Source: UBA6168 sp041741095 | Lineage (GTDB): Bacteria; Bacteroidota; Bacteroidia; Chitinophagales; Saprospiraceae | Length of the DNA stretch: 64,000 bases | NCBI GenBank assembly: GCA_041741095.1 | Contig: JBGSKQ010000117.1 | Span: 1-64,000, forward strand | Direction: 5' to 3' | Program-made: the position numbers and the translations under genes | The notes under the pieces: generated by a model | What the model saw: only the letters and a program-made list of their open reading frames with translations | Databases searched by the model: none | What the model was told of the DNA's origin: nothing | In this document: one piece after another, positions 15,326-23,814 of the stretch | Layout of the letters: each line of letters begins with the position of its first letter | Position numbering within the stretch: the first letter of the stretch is position 1

Positions 15326-16819
15326 TCAATTCCGATTCCGCTCCTGGCCCTCTTGCCACGCAGGCACTTCTTCCATATCTGCAATTAAACGGGCAGTGAG
15401 GGCAAATGCCTTGCAGAATTGCAACAAATAATCATAATCTATCGTGTCCGGGTTGTCGCTTGCTTGGTGGTAATATTTAAAAACATCTTCGTTCATTTCT
15501 TTGATACCTGGCGCATAATCAATGGCCGGAATTCCTTTATTGGCAAAATTGGCGTTGTCCGAGCGTTCATAAAGGTTTTGTTTTGGATCTGGGTCGCCCG
15601 TTACTTGTAAACCATGCGTCTCAGCGCCTTCCATTAGCCTGTCGTTTACGTTGGTTTTATCCAAGCCAATGATTGTTACATGCTCGGTGGAGTTGTAGCC
15701 AGCGCCATCATTGTTTAAATTGAAAACCATTTGTTCCAAAGAAACTGAAGGATGTTCAACGTAATATTGGCTGCCGAGCAGTCCCATTTCTTCTGCGGTA
15801 CAGGCGAGGAAAATGACCGAGCGTTTTGGCGGATTTGCAGCCAGTACTTTGGCAGCCGCCAATAAAGCCACCGTACCCATCGCATTGTCACGGGCACCAT
15901 TAAAAATACTGTCCTGTTCGGTATAAGGCGCACCGCCTTGTTCGCCAACACCCACATGGTCGTAATGGGCGCTCACCACGACGTATTGTTCCTTCAAATT
16001 TGGGTCGCTGCCTTCCACTACTCCTACAACATTGTATGCAGTTGCTTTTTCATTTTTTACGCCGGAACTTGTTAAGGAAGCAACGATTGGCTTACCATGT
16101 TCCAGATCCTTAATGGGATTTGGGACGCCCTCTTTGAGCCATCCATATAGGAGGGATGAATTGCCATCGGCCTTTTCTTTGTCAACCATTTCCAGCCTTT
16201 CCTTTCCAAAAAAGTTTTTGAAAAAAGTCCAGGGAATATTCATTCTGTACAATTCGATCAAGGCGGCAACGCCTTTCGAGGCTGCGATTTCTCTTTTTTT
16301 GGCCATAGCCTGAATGGTTTCCATCGGGTTGTTGGAGCCAGGTTTTCCTGGCAAAACGAACACGATTTTACCTTTTACGTCCAGGTCTTTATAGTCGTCG
16401 TGATCCATGATTTCGTCCACCCAGCCATGCCCGGCGAAGACGGCGGAAGATTTGATTTGGCCCGCATCCCCGGCCAGTATCAGCAGGTCGCCGCTCAGGT
16501 CGTATTTTGATTCGCCCAAAACCAAGCTGGCAGAAACAGGCGGGCTTATCCTTTCAAATGGGATTTCCTGGCGAAAATTGTCTGTGCCGGGCGCAGGTTT
16601 TACCCCATAGCTTTCCAAGATGGAAACCAGGTAATCGGCTGCCATGCGTTCGCCGTCGGAGGCTGTCATCCTGCCAGCCATTTCGTCTGAAGCAAGGTAT
16701 TGCAGATGTTTTTCAAATTCCGATTTTTCAAGTTCTATCTCAGTCACGCCCTGTATGGATTGGCCAAGGCACAACAGGAAGGAAAACAGGGTCAATGAAC
16801 AGCTAAGGAAAAATTTCAT
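15326..16819 (-). CDS. Exported M28-family zinc aminopeptidase with PA-like insert
   Basis: A 497-residue secreted peptidase (signal peptide MKFFLSCSLTLFSFLLCLG). Residues 55-240 hold the N-terminal part and a PA-type insertion. The catalytic M28 domain carries all co-catalytic zinc ligands: VVVSAHYDHVG (His, Asp-proximal), NGARDNAMG (bridging Asp), CTAEEMGLLGS (Glu pair), NLNNDGAGY (Asp) and YYHQASDNPDTID (His). It probably trims peptides in the periplasm or at the surface. No partner gene is linked. Confidence 0.9.
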   Translation of the reverse strand: MKFFLSCSLTLFSFLLCLGQSIQGVTEIELEKSEFEKHLQYLASDEMAGRMTASDGERMAADYLVSILESYGVKPAPGTDNFRQEIPFERISPPVSASLVLGESKYDLSGDLLILAGDAGQIKSSAVFAGHGWVDEIMDHDDYKDLDVKGKIVFVLPGKPGSNNPMETIQAMAKKREIAASKGVAALIELYRMNIPWTFFKNFFGKERLEMVDKEKADGNSSLLYGWLKEGVPNPIKDLEHGKPIVASLTSSGVKNEKATAYNVVGVVEGSDPNLKEQYVVVSAHYDHVGVGEQGGAPYTEQDSIFNGARDNAMGTVALLAAAKVLAANPPKRSVIFLACTAEEMGLLGSQYYVEHPSVSLEQMVFNLNNDGAGYNSTEHVTIIGLDKTNVNDRLMEGAETHGLQVTGDPDPKQNLYERSDNANFANKGIPAIDYAPGIKEMNEDVFKYYHQASDNPDTIDYDYLLQFCKAFALTARLIADMEEVPAWQEGQERNRN

Positions 16820-16920
16820 TTCTTTGTTGATTTTAAATCTGTAAGTATTTAGCAGTTGGAATTCCTCAAAAGCAAAACAATGCCATTAAGTATTGGTAAA
16901 AAATAACACCCCAAATTTCG

Positions 16921-16993
16921 TGGGTCTAAACGTCGGCGGGGTTTGAAACCCCGCCGACGTTGTGCCGATTTTATTTTTTGAACGATACTAAAT
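16921..16993 (-). repeat. Dispersed palindromic element, copy A
   Basis: The core ACGTCGGCGGGGTTTGAAAC/CCCGCCGACGT is a long perfect stem, flanked on the minus strand by TTTAGTATCGTTCAAAAAAT and AAAATCGGCACA. The same arrangement recurs at 29939-30007 on the plus strand, with the stem changed to GTCGGGG/CCCCGAC. Both arms change together, so the pairing is kept. Confidence 0.75.
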
Positions 16994-17072
16994 GGCTGCT
17001 TCTTGGGAAAATTTTGCAAGAATAGTTTGTTTTGCCTGAAGAACAGTTTTCAAAACACAAACCTTTGTCAAA

Positions 17073-17690
17073 ATGGGACATGTCACCGACAAAATAAGGG
17101 CGCACATCGGCGAAGGCGAGTTGCCGGAAGCCATTGATTCCATGACTGGTTTTTTAAAAACGATTGGTGGTGAATTGTACAACCAGTCTATTTTCCTAAA
17201 AGGAAAATACAAGGAATATGAGCGGGAAAAGCTGCTCGGCATGAGCGACAAGGCACAGGAGCGCTCGCAGATTTCAATGGCCGTTTTGAAAATAGCCGAC
17301 GACATTGACGAGAGGCAATTGGAAAACCCTCCTACCAACAAGGATTTCAACAATTTGGCCCCAGACCCTGCCATGATTCAGCAACGGCAACAACAATTCC
17401 AGCAGCAGCCCAGCTACCAACAAAACAACCCGCACTATGTGGCCCAGTGCATTTTTCAGGGCGACATGGCGCAATATTTTTTGGCAGCCGACAACTCGAT
17501 TTGGATGTACAATCCACTCAACAACCAGACTTTTCAGGTGGGCATGAAACTACCTTCCCAGGATTTTCGCTTTGCCTGGACACTGTACGTGACGACGACC
17601 GGGATTTATTATCTGGTGGATCAGGCGGGCATCATTTGGGGCCAAAATTTTGGGATGCCGGTACAGGTGGGGTATGTTAGGGGTCAATAG
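17073..17690 (+). CDS. EAD-like N-terminal domain protein with beta-rich C-terminus
   Basis: A 205-residue protein. Residues 1-85 are all-helical: a first part like RAHIGEGELPEAIDSMTGFL, then LYNQSIFLKGKYKEYERE, LLGMSDKAQERSQISMAVLK. This pattern (short helix, LYNQxIxLxxRYxxxxRE, glycine turn, basic helix) closely resembles effector-associated domain 11 (EAD11), an adaptor found in NTP-dependent conflict systems of multicellular bacteria. A Gln-rich linker (QQRQQQFQQQPSYQQNN) leads to a 90-residue beta-rich domain with aromatic repeats (YFLAADNSIWMYNPLNNQ, YYLVDQAGIIWGQNFG), possibly two propeller-like blades. No ATPase or effector gene is adjacent. I read the EAD assignment by eye only. Confidence 0.6.
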   Translation: MGHVTDKIRAHIGEGELPEAIDSMTGFLKTIGGELYNQSIFLKGKYKEYEREKLLGMSDKAQERSQISMAVLKIADDIDERQLENPPTNKDFNNLAPDPAMIQQRQQQFQQQPSYQQNNPHYVAQCIFQGDMAQYFLAADNSIWMYNPLNNQTFQVGMKLPSQDFRFAWTLYVTTTGIYYLVDQAGIIWGQNFGMPVQVGYVRGQ

Positions 17691-17714
17691 TCATTGGGGT
17701 CATTGGTCATTGAA

Positions 17715-18296
17715 TTATTTTGGAGCAAAAATGGCGGCCTCGGTGAGTTCGCAAATAATATGGCCAATGAGGAGGTGGCCTTCCTGTATTCGGGGCGTTT
17801 TTTCGGCAGGTATTTTTATCAAAAAATCACAGGCTGTGGCCATTTCTCCACCCATTTTGCCAGTCATGCCTACCACTTTCATGCTTTTATCACGGGCAGT
17901 TTGGATGGCTTTTAAAATATTGGCCGAATGGCCAGAAGTAGAAAGCGCAAACAGCACATCGCCTTCCCGGCCCATCGCCATGACCGCCCGTGCGAATACT
18001 TCTTCATAGCCAAAATCATTGGCAACGGCCGTTAGAAACGACGTATTTACATGCAACGCCTCCGCAAAAAGTGGTTTTCTGTTTAAATAAAATCGGCCTG
18101 AAAGCTCAGCAGCCAAATGTTGCGCATCTGCTGCGCTGCCACCATTTCCACAAAAAAGCACCTTGCCGCCCCTATTGAAAACCTCCACTAAACAGGCCAC
18201 AATTTGCTGGATTTCGGCATGTAGCGAAGCGTCGGCCAGCAGCATTTGCTGGACAGCGATATGATCTGAAATGGCCGATTTTATTTTTTCAATCAT
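17715..18296 (-). CDS. gmhA: SIS-domain phosphoheptose isomerase
   Basis: A 193-residue cytoplasmic SIS-domain protein that resembles D-sedoheptulose-7-phosphate isomerase, the first step of heptose synthesis for lipopolysaccharide. Motifs seen: KVLFCGNGGSAADAQHLAAE (phosphosugar loop), NDFGYEEVFAR, VLFALSTSGHSANIL (second phosphate-binding loop), and the C-terminal catalytic His region QEGHLLIGHIICELTE. The longer open frame would start at 18380, but it overlaps the end of hisS; the ATG at 18296 gives the normal length and fits 8 bases downstream of the hisS stop. It therefore is probably co-transcribed with hisS. Confidence 0.87.
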   Translation of the reverse strand: MIEKIKSAISDHIAVQQMLLADASLHAEIQQIVACLVEVFNRGGKVLFCGNGGSAADAQHLAAELSGRFYLNRKPLFAEALHVNTSFLTAVANDFGYEEVFARAVMAMGREGDVLFALSTSGHSANILKAIQTARDKSMKVVGMTGKMGGEMATACDFLIKIPAEKTPRIQEGHLLIGHIICELTEAAIFAPK

Positions 18297-18304
18297 AGCT
18301 GGAA

Positions 18305-19870
18305 TTAAAGGGTCAGCAAGTCTTTGACGTAAGCCGCCAATTCCGTGAGTGGCACTTCCTGCTGCGCTTTGGCGATCCATTCCTGCTTGTCGGAGGTGCT
18401 GCTCGCCATTTCTTTGCCCAGACGGAGATTTTTAACCATGGCCACGCCTTTGGCGGCTTCGTCGCCACCGATGAGGATGACCGCCGGGCAATTTTTGGCA
18501 TCGGCATAGGACATCTGTTTTTTCATTTTTTTAAAACCCTTGAACAGGCCGCAATATACTTCCACATTAATGCCTTCCGCCCTGAGTTCCCTGGCGATAC
18601 GGTAATATTCCTGCTGAAGATCGTCATCGAAATAGGCAATGAGGACGGGGCCTTCCGCTTTTATTTCCTCGCCACCGGCCATCCGCAGCACTTCGGCCAG
18701 GCGATCCACGCCGATGGAAGCGCCCGTGGCAGGGACTTTCATGCCCAATAGTTTTTCCACCAAGCCATCGTAGCGGCCACCGCCGCAGATAGAGCCGACG
18801 TTGCGTTCCTTTCCTTTTTCATCCTTGTATTTTAACAATGACTCAACCTCGAAAACTGGGCCCGTATAATAGGCCATGCCCCGCATGAGCGTTGGGTCGA
18901 AAACAATGCGGTCTTCGGAGAATCCCAGCTTATCCCACAGTGCGTCCATTTTGCGGAGTTCGGCCAAACCTTCTACGGCAACTTCGTTGTCACCCATAGC
19001 TTTTTCGATTTCAGACAACACATTTTTGCGGCCAGCAATGCCGGTGGCCAATTTGATAAAACCAACGATTTTGTCTATGGTGTTTGGTTCCAAATTGAGG
19101 CCTGCTATTTCAGCCCCGGAGGTATCAATGCGGCCAGGCCCCAATTCCATCCGCACGTTTTCCCAGCCGATTTTATCCAATTTATCAATGACCCGGAGCA
19201 CGGCGGCTTCTTTGTCATCCGTATCAATGCCGATGGAAAAAAGGAAGCCTTTCAGCACTTTTCGGTTGTTCACTTTTACTACATAGGTACCCCGTTTCAA
19301 ACCGATTTCTTCCAAGGCGTCGGAAAGGATCATACAGGCTTCGGCGTCGGCAGCCACGTCATTCGTGCCAACGGAGTCGAAGTCCAATTGCCAAAATTCC
19401 CGGAAACGGCCGGGCAGCAGCTTGATTTCATAACGGAAAACAGGCCCGAACTGGTAGCGGCGAAAAAGCGGCGCATTTGTCTCCATGACCTGCTTGCGGC
19501 GGTAGTCCTGCCAGAGGCGCTCGGCATAGACCCTGGCGAGCGGGGCCGTCAGGTCGTAGCGCATGGCCAAAGGGGCAAATTCCATGAAGGCTTTGCCATC
19601 CTTGCCACGCAGTTCGCTGCCGTCGGTGTCGAGCACGGGTTCTTCTTCGGGGTTGCGGAAGGAATAAACGCCTTTGTCCACCGTGTCTTCGTCGGGCATG
19701 AACTTGCCCAGCGCTTCGGCATATTCGAGCACGGGCGTGTCCAACTGTTCAAAGCCGTAGGAACGGTAAACTTTGGTAGCGCCTTCGATGATACGCCTGC
19801 GGATTTCGTTCTGGTCGGCGTCTATGTCCCGAAAGCCCCTGATTTTGCGTGGAATGTTGCCTCTTTCCAT
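18305..19870 (-). CDS. hisS: Histidyl-tRNA synthetase, non-E. coli type
   Basis: A 521-residue class II synthetase. It reads IPRKIRGFRDIDADQ at the start (E. coli type: RGTQD). The substrate region LAMRYDLTAPLARVYAE is at residues 101-117. Motif 2 (FRRYQFGPVFRYEIKLLPGR) runs into REFWQLDFDSVG (residues 136-168). The HisB motif LMRGMAYYTGPVFEVE is at 328-343 and motif 3 ASIGVDRLAEVL is at 383-394. From about 405 comes the anticodon-binding domain. The E. coli enzyme has QLGCEVFG in motif 2; this version with QLDFDSVG and YYTGPVFEVE resembles alphaproteobacterial and archaeal/eukaryal HisRS. It is also about 70-100 residues longer than usual, from insertions near residues 75-98 and 213-250. The tRNA-His gene lies directly upstream. 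Confidence 0.9.
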   Translation of the reverse strand: MERGNIPRKIRGFRDIDADQNEIRRRIIEGATKVYRSYGFEQLDTPVLEYAEALGKFMPDEDTVDKGVYSFRNPEEEPVLDTDGSELRGKDGKAFMEFAPLAMRYDLTAPLARVYAERLWQDYRRKQVMETNAPLFRRYQFGPVFRYEIKLLPGRFREFWQLDFDSVGTNDVAADAEACMILSDALEEIGLKRGTYVVKVNNRKVLKGFLFSIGIDTDDKEAAVLRVIDKLDKIGWENVRMELGPGRIDTSGAEIAGLNLEPNTIDKIVGFIKLATGIAGRKNVLSEIEKAMGDNEVAVEGLAELRKMDALWDKLGFSEDRIVFDPTLMRGMAYYTGPVFEVESLLKYKDEKGKERNVGSICGGGRYDGLVEKLLGMKVPATGASIGVDRLAEVLRMAGGEEIKAEGPVLIAYFDDDLQQEYYRIARELRAEGINVEVYCGLFKGFKKMKKQMSYADAKNCPAVILIGGDEAAKGVAMVKNLRLGKEMASSTSDKQEWIAKAQQEVPLTELAAYVKDLLTL

Positions 19871-19925
19871 AAAGATGTCATTGAGTCATTTGGCCATTGG
19901 CCATTGATGAAATTTGGTAAAAACA

Positions 19926-19957
19926 AAAAAGCATTACCGGTGAAGTAATGCTTTTTG
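19926..19957 (-). terminator. Terminator after tRNA-His
   Basis: On the minus strand a stem GCATTAC/GTAATGC extended by A/T pairs is followed by TTTTTTG. It lies directly behind the tRNA gene and before hisS, so the tRNA can be made separately while some readthrough could supply hisS. Confidence 0.7.
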
Positions 19958-20031
19958 TCCCCCCGAGTGGTCTCGAACCACTGACCTTCGGAACCACAAT
20001 CCGACGCTCTAACCTACTGAGCTACAGGGGG
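19958..20031 (-). tRNA. tRNA-His (GTG), A73, no encoded G-1
   Basis: A 74-nt cloverleaf reads without a mismatch problem: acceptor CCCCCTG with CGGGGGG, D-stem GCTC/GAGC, anticodon stem TCGGA/TCCGA around loop TTGTGGT (anticodon GTG), variable AGGTC, T-stem AGTGG/CCACT. The base after the acceptor stem is A (position 73) and the base before it is T, whereas bacterial tRNA-His normally has G-1 paired with C73. No CCA is encoded. It precedes hisS on the same strand. Confidence 0.93.
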
Positions 20032-20082
20032 AAGCGATATGTTGATCTTGCATTAAAAACATCCTATTTTTTAAAAGCGGTG

Positions 20083-20090
20083 CAAATGTA
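20083..20090 (-). promoter_or_regulatory. -7 promoter element upstream of tRNA-His (TACATTTG)
   Basis: It matches TAnnTTTG on the minus strand, about 52 bases ahead of the tRNA 5' end. The -33 partner is not clear. It is the only such element between the tRNA and the preceding terminator. Confidence 0.45.
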
Positions 20091-20130
20091 GAAATAGTTC
20101 CAAAATCTCGAAAGTTGTTGGCGAAAAATA

Positions 20131-20162
20131 AAGGGCCTGCCGCTTGGCAAGCCCTTTTTTAA
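20131..20162 (-). terminator. Bidirectional-looking terminator hairpin
   Basis: The segment AAGGGCCTGCCGCTTGGCAA is followed by GCCCTTTTTT, giving a stem with T-runs on either strand. Only the gene ending at 20240 on the minus strand points into it, so it should terminate that gene. Confidence 0.7.
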
Positions 20163-20239
20163 TGTTGAGAAAAAAATACCCTTAAACAAAAATTAGGGGA
20201 GTCGCAAAATTTGGATCATATATACTATGCGTATAAATT

Positions 20240-22294
20240 TCAATTGTTGGTCAGCACGATTTTTTTGGAAAACAGCTTTCCATCCTGTTTTATTTGAAGG
20301 AAATAACTGCCGGAGCCATTTTGGGAAATATCAACATAGTCGCTGAAATCGCCGCTGAATTTGCCCAAATCGTATTCGTAAATAGCTCGGCCAGCGGTAT
20401 TGAAAACCTTTACCACGGTGCTGCCGCTGGTGGGCAGGTTGAATTTTAGTTCAAACATGCCCATCGAAGAATTTGGTGAAAGGCTCAGCATTTCCACTGT
20501 CAGGCTGCTGGAAGTGGGCATTTGTACCCCTTTGGCTTGCAGGCTGCTTTCTTCGCTGGACGTTACATTTTCCATCGCAATTTTTGCATTGGAAACATCC
20601 ACCCTTGGGCCGCTTTTGTCCTCCGATCCCTTCTTGCTCCAAATATTTCCCATGTCGTTGGACCAGTTGAAATCACTGCCAAAATTCATCGAAACCTCAT
20701 GGTTGCCACAATTGCAATCTTCGCATTTTTTGGTTTCTGCATAAGACTTAATGGCCTTGAAAGATTTCATGGTTTTTCCTTCCCGCTGGAATTCTACTGC
20801 GATTGTTTCGCCAGGAGACAGCATGTTGATGGCTGTGCTGATGTCAGTCCAGTCCAGCATCGGATAGCCATTGATGGATTGGATGATGTCGCCGGCCTGT
20901 AGGCCCAAATCCGTGGCGGTCGAGTTTTTGACGGGTGTTATTTTGACGCCGTTCAGTTCTTCCTGTTCCTCGTCATAAGCCTGATTGATACCTAAAAATG
21001 GGTCTTCGCAACTGTTCCGGCTCGTTTTTTTTGCATCGGCATGTTTGCCAAAAGTAAGGTCAGAACTCGCCTTTTTGCCCTTGCGGATGTAGTGTATGGT
21101 GGCCGTGTTGCCAGGCTTGTATTTGGTCAAAATGCCGCCGAGGCTTTGGCGCTCGCCCACCCGGTATTCGTCAATGCCATAAATGTAGTCGAAGGGTTTC
21201 AGGCCAGCTTTTTCGGCACCCGTATTTTTCAGGATGCTGGTAATATAGCTGCCGTAAGGATTGTCGAATCCCAGTTTTTTGGCTTTTTCTTCGGAAATCC
21301 GTTCGATATAAACACCCAAAAACGCCTTGTCCTCGCCATCTTCATCCTGATCCTCCCAATTCCAATTGCCATCGCTGTTTTCCCACGCCATATCATCGGA
21401 CAAAGCCTCCGGGTAAGCTTCTTCGTAAGATTTGATGGCCTGTTTTGCACTGTTTTCCTGGCCGTTCCGGTCGTACACCACCGTTACCTCCTGGCCGGGT
21501 TTCATGTTAGAAATAGCAATTTCTACATCTTCCCAATCCAAAATAGGATAGCCGTTGATGCCTTTTATTACGTCGCCGTCTTTCAGGCCCATCTCTGCAG
21601 CAGTGGAGTTTTCGACGATGTCAACGGTTGCGCCGTTCATTTCATCTTCGTCCTCTTCTTCATTTGGGCTGACGCCAAGGAAGGCGTTGTCTTCCTCTTT
21701 TCCATCCCATTCCCATTCCTGTTCGTCGTAGGCACGCAGCTTTACGTTCACCGTCTGGGATTTGCCCTGCCTGTAAACATGCAGCGTTACTTCCTCGCCG
21801 GGTTTGAAGTCTTCGATAATATCGGCCAAGCCCTGATTGTCGCTGGTGCGCTGGTCGTTTACACCATATATATAATCGAATGGCTGCAAGCCCGCATCCT
21901 TTGCGGAAGAACCCTCGATGACCCTGGTTACATAGCTTCCGTATAAATTCGGAACGCCCAATTTCCTGGCTTTTTCGTCGGACAAATCGCTGGATTCTAT
22001 TCCTAAAAACACAGCATCTGGGCAGCATTTGTCCAATACTTTTTTGGGGAAACGCTCGAATTTTGGCTTCCATTTGCGGTTCCATTGTTGTTCGGCAGCT
22101 TCGGCATAACGATCGGCACTTACTTCCCATTTTGCCGCAGTGCGTTCGGCCTGTCGGGCAGCCCTTTCCGCCAAACGTTCAGCTTTTTCGGCAAGGCGTT
22201 CACTGCGTTCCTCCCAGTTATTGTCACTGGTTTGGGCAAAAGTGATTGTGAAGCTGAACAAAAGGGAAAATATTAAACTTAAAAAGTATTTCAT
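20240..22294 (-). CDS. Exported four-PDZ-domain protein with T9SS type A tail
   Basis: A 684-residue protein with signal peptide (MKYFLSLIFSLLFSFTITF). A charged helix follows, with repeated LAEKAERLAERAARQAERTA at 30-50. Four PDZ domains lie at about 80-180, 190-275, 310-400 and 420-510. They come as two related pairs: PDZ1 and PDZ3 share GSYVTRVIEGSSAKDAGL / GSYITSILKNTGAEKAGL and FDYIYGV/FDYIYGI; PDZ2 and PDZ4 share the GDVIKGINGYPILDW / GDIIQSINGYPMLDW phrase. No protease domain is present. A Cys cluster (CEDCNCGNHE) precedes a T9SS type A sorting domain ending in KQDGKLFSKKIVLTNN. It may be a surface scaffold or peptide-binding protein; its partner is unknown. The ATG at 22294 begins the signal peptide. 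Confidence 0.87.
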   Translation of the reverse strand: MKYFLSLIFSLLFSFTITFAQTSDNNWEERSERLAEKAERLAERAARQAERTAAKWEVSADRYAEAAEQQWNRKWKPKFERFPKKVLDKCCPDAVFLGIESSDLSDEKARKLGVPNLYGSYVTRVIEGSSAKDAGLQPFDYIYGVNDQRTSDNQGLADIIEDFKPGEEVTLHVYRQGKSQTVNVKLRAYDEQEWEWDGKEEDNAFLGVSPNEEEDEDEMNGATVDIVENSTAAEMGLKDGDVIKGINGYPILDWEDVEIAISNMKPGQEVTVVYDRNGQENSAKQAIKSYEEAYPEALSDDMAWENSDGNWNWEDQDEDGEDKAFLGVYIERISEEKAKKLGFDNPYGSYITSILKNTGAEKAGLKPFDYIYGIDEYRVGERQSLGGILTKYKPGNTATIHYIRKGKKASSDLTFGKHADAKKTSRNSCEDPFLGINQAYDEEQEELNGVKITPVKNSTATDLGLQAGDIIQSINGYPMLDWTDISTAINMLSPGETIAVEFQREGKTMKSFKAIKSYAETKKCEDCNCGNHEVSMNFGSDFNWSNDMGNIWSKKGSEDKSGPRVDVSNAKIAMENVTSSEESSLQAKGVQMPTSSSLTVEMLSLSPNSSMGMFELKFNLPTSGSTVVKVFNTAGRAIYEYDLGKFSGDFSDYVDISQNGSGSYFLQIKQDGKLFSKKIVLTNN

Positions 22295-22394
22295 GACTTT
22301 TAAGATTGTTGAGATAAAAGTTTCGGTGTAAAATGTAGCTAAAAGTGACAGCATTTCACAAGAATAGTTGCATTCGACAATACCAACGGATTCA

Positions 22395-22402
22395 TAATTT
22401 TG
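22395..22402 (+). promoter_or_regulatory. -7 promoter element (TAATTTTG) for the DUF4403 gene
   Basis: It matches TAnnTTTG, with a TTG at 22368-22370 that could be the -33 partner (24 bases apart, slightly long). It lies about 50 bases before the ATG at 22453. Confidence 0.45.
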
Positions 22403-22452
22403 CGCCACTTTTCCATCTGCTGTTTAGATGGATTTTGGCAAACATTTCACCT

Positions 22453-23814
22453 ATGGCAAAATCAAATTGGCTGCTTTTTTTTCTCGTTATTTTTTTGTTT
22501 TCCTGCAAAACCAAGGAACCTGTCAAGCCAGACGAATATTACGAAAACCTTGGCTTGGAGCCTGAACCTTCTACTATTAACATTCCGATCCGTTTGTACA
22601 AAAACGACCTGTTGAAAGGCATCACGGGCGAACTGGGAAACTTGCTTTACGAAGACAAAAACATGTCGGACGATGGCATGATGATGAAAGTAACCCGGCG
22701 GGAAGGTTTGACGCTCAACGTTGATAGTCAAGAGATTACGTATAGCGTACCTATGGATTTGTGGGTAAAAAAAGACGTAGCCATTACGGACGTGGAGGCT
22801 GAAGGTTCGTTGGCGCTCGATTTCATCACCCATTTCAAAATAAAAAGTGACTGGTCGCTCGAAACAAAAACTTCGGTCAATGGCTTCAAATGGCTCAAGG
22901 AACCTGTGGTGAAATTGGGCTTTGCCAACTTGCCCGTCACCGCTATCGCCAATGTTTTTATCAATCAAACCAAAAAGGAACTGGCCGCTTCCATTGATTC
23001 GGAAGTAAAGGACATGTTCGATTTGAAAAAGGAAATCGAGAGCGTTTGGAAAGAAATCAACCAGCCTTTTCTGGTGTCGGAAGAGTATTCCACCTGGCTT
23101 TTGCTGAACCCACAGTCCATATCCATGTCGCCTTTTATCACCAAAGGCGATCGCATTGAAGGCATCATTACGGTCATCACTAAACCCACAGTGTTTTTGG
23201 GTGAAAAACCGGCCACAAATGGAAACGCCAAAATCCCTTCTTTCCAACCGGGAACGGCATCGGGGGAGGATTTCACGCTCTATCTCAGCACAGAAATCCC
23301 GTTCAAGGAGGCCGAACGGATTTCAAAGCAAAACATGGTTGGCGAGACATTTACCTACGGTAAAAAAACTGTGAAAGTAGAGGACATCAAACTGTATGGC
23401 CAAGGCAACAAATTGGTTATCAATACTTTACTTTCCGGCAATTACAACGGCAATGTCTATTTCACAGGCAAGCCCCAGTATAACGCCAATAAAAACCGCA
23501 TCGAGATGACCGACATAGATTTTGAATTCAGCTCGAAAAAAGCCCTGATGAAAAGTGCCAGTTGGCTTTTCAAAGGCACTTTGAAAAAAAGTGTCCAGGA
23601 AAGCCTCGATTTTTACCTGAAAGAAAACCTAGATGAAACCAAAAAAGCCATTCAGCAGGAATTTGAAAACTACGAAGTGGCGCAGGGCATCAACATGCAC
23701 GGAAATTTAAAAGAACTGAATGTTTCGCATGTTTATATCGCCGCCGATGGCATCAAAGTAAGGATTGGGATGACCGGCAATTTGAACGTGGAGGTGAAGG
23801 GGTTGGGGAGGTGA
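22453..23814 (+). CDS. DUF4403 lipoprotein
   Basis: A 453-residue lipoprotein. The signal peptide WLLFFLVIFLFSC has the lipobox cysteine at about residue 18, followed by KTKEPVKPDEY. The rest matches the DUF4403 family, a beta-rich, BPI/SMP-like or lipid-binding fold judged by its pattern of paired hydrophobic strands (TINIPIRLYKNDLLKGI, GDRIEGIITVITKPTVFLGE, IEMTDIDFEFSSKK). The C-terminal helix-strand segment (LNVSHVYIAADGIKVRIGMTG) is conserved in the family. It probably resides in the periplasmic face of a membrane. Function is unknown. I chose the ATG at 22453, since the longer frame from 22345 has no signal peptide in place. Confidence 0.85.
   Translation: MAKSNWLLFFLVIFLFSCKTKEPVKPDEYYENLGLEPEPSTINIPIRLYKNDLLKGITGELGNLLYEDKNMSDDGMMMKVTRREGLTLNVDSQEITYSVPMDLWVKKDVAITDVEAEGSLALDFITHFKIKSDWSLETKTSVNGFKWLKEPVVKLGFANLPVTAIANVFINQTKKELAASIDSEVKDMFDLKKEIESVWKEINQPFLVSEEYSTWLLLNPQSISMSPFITKGDRIEGIITVITKPTVFLGEKPATNGNAKIPSFQPGTASGEDFTLYLSTEIPFKEAERISKQNMVGETFTYGKKTVKVEDIKLYGQGNKLVINTLLSGNYNGNVYFTGKPQYNANKNRIEMTDIDFEFSSKKALMKSASWLFKGTLKKSVQESLDFYLKENLDETKKAIQQEFENYEVAQGINMHGNLKELNVSHVYIAADGIKVRIGMTGNLNVEVKGLGR

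Noticed and set aside
21041..21946. Plus-strand frame of 301 codons opposite the PDZ gene
   Set aside because: No family resemblance, and its sequence is an antisense image of the PDZ domains.
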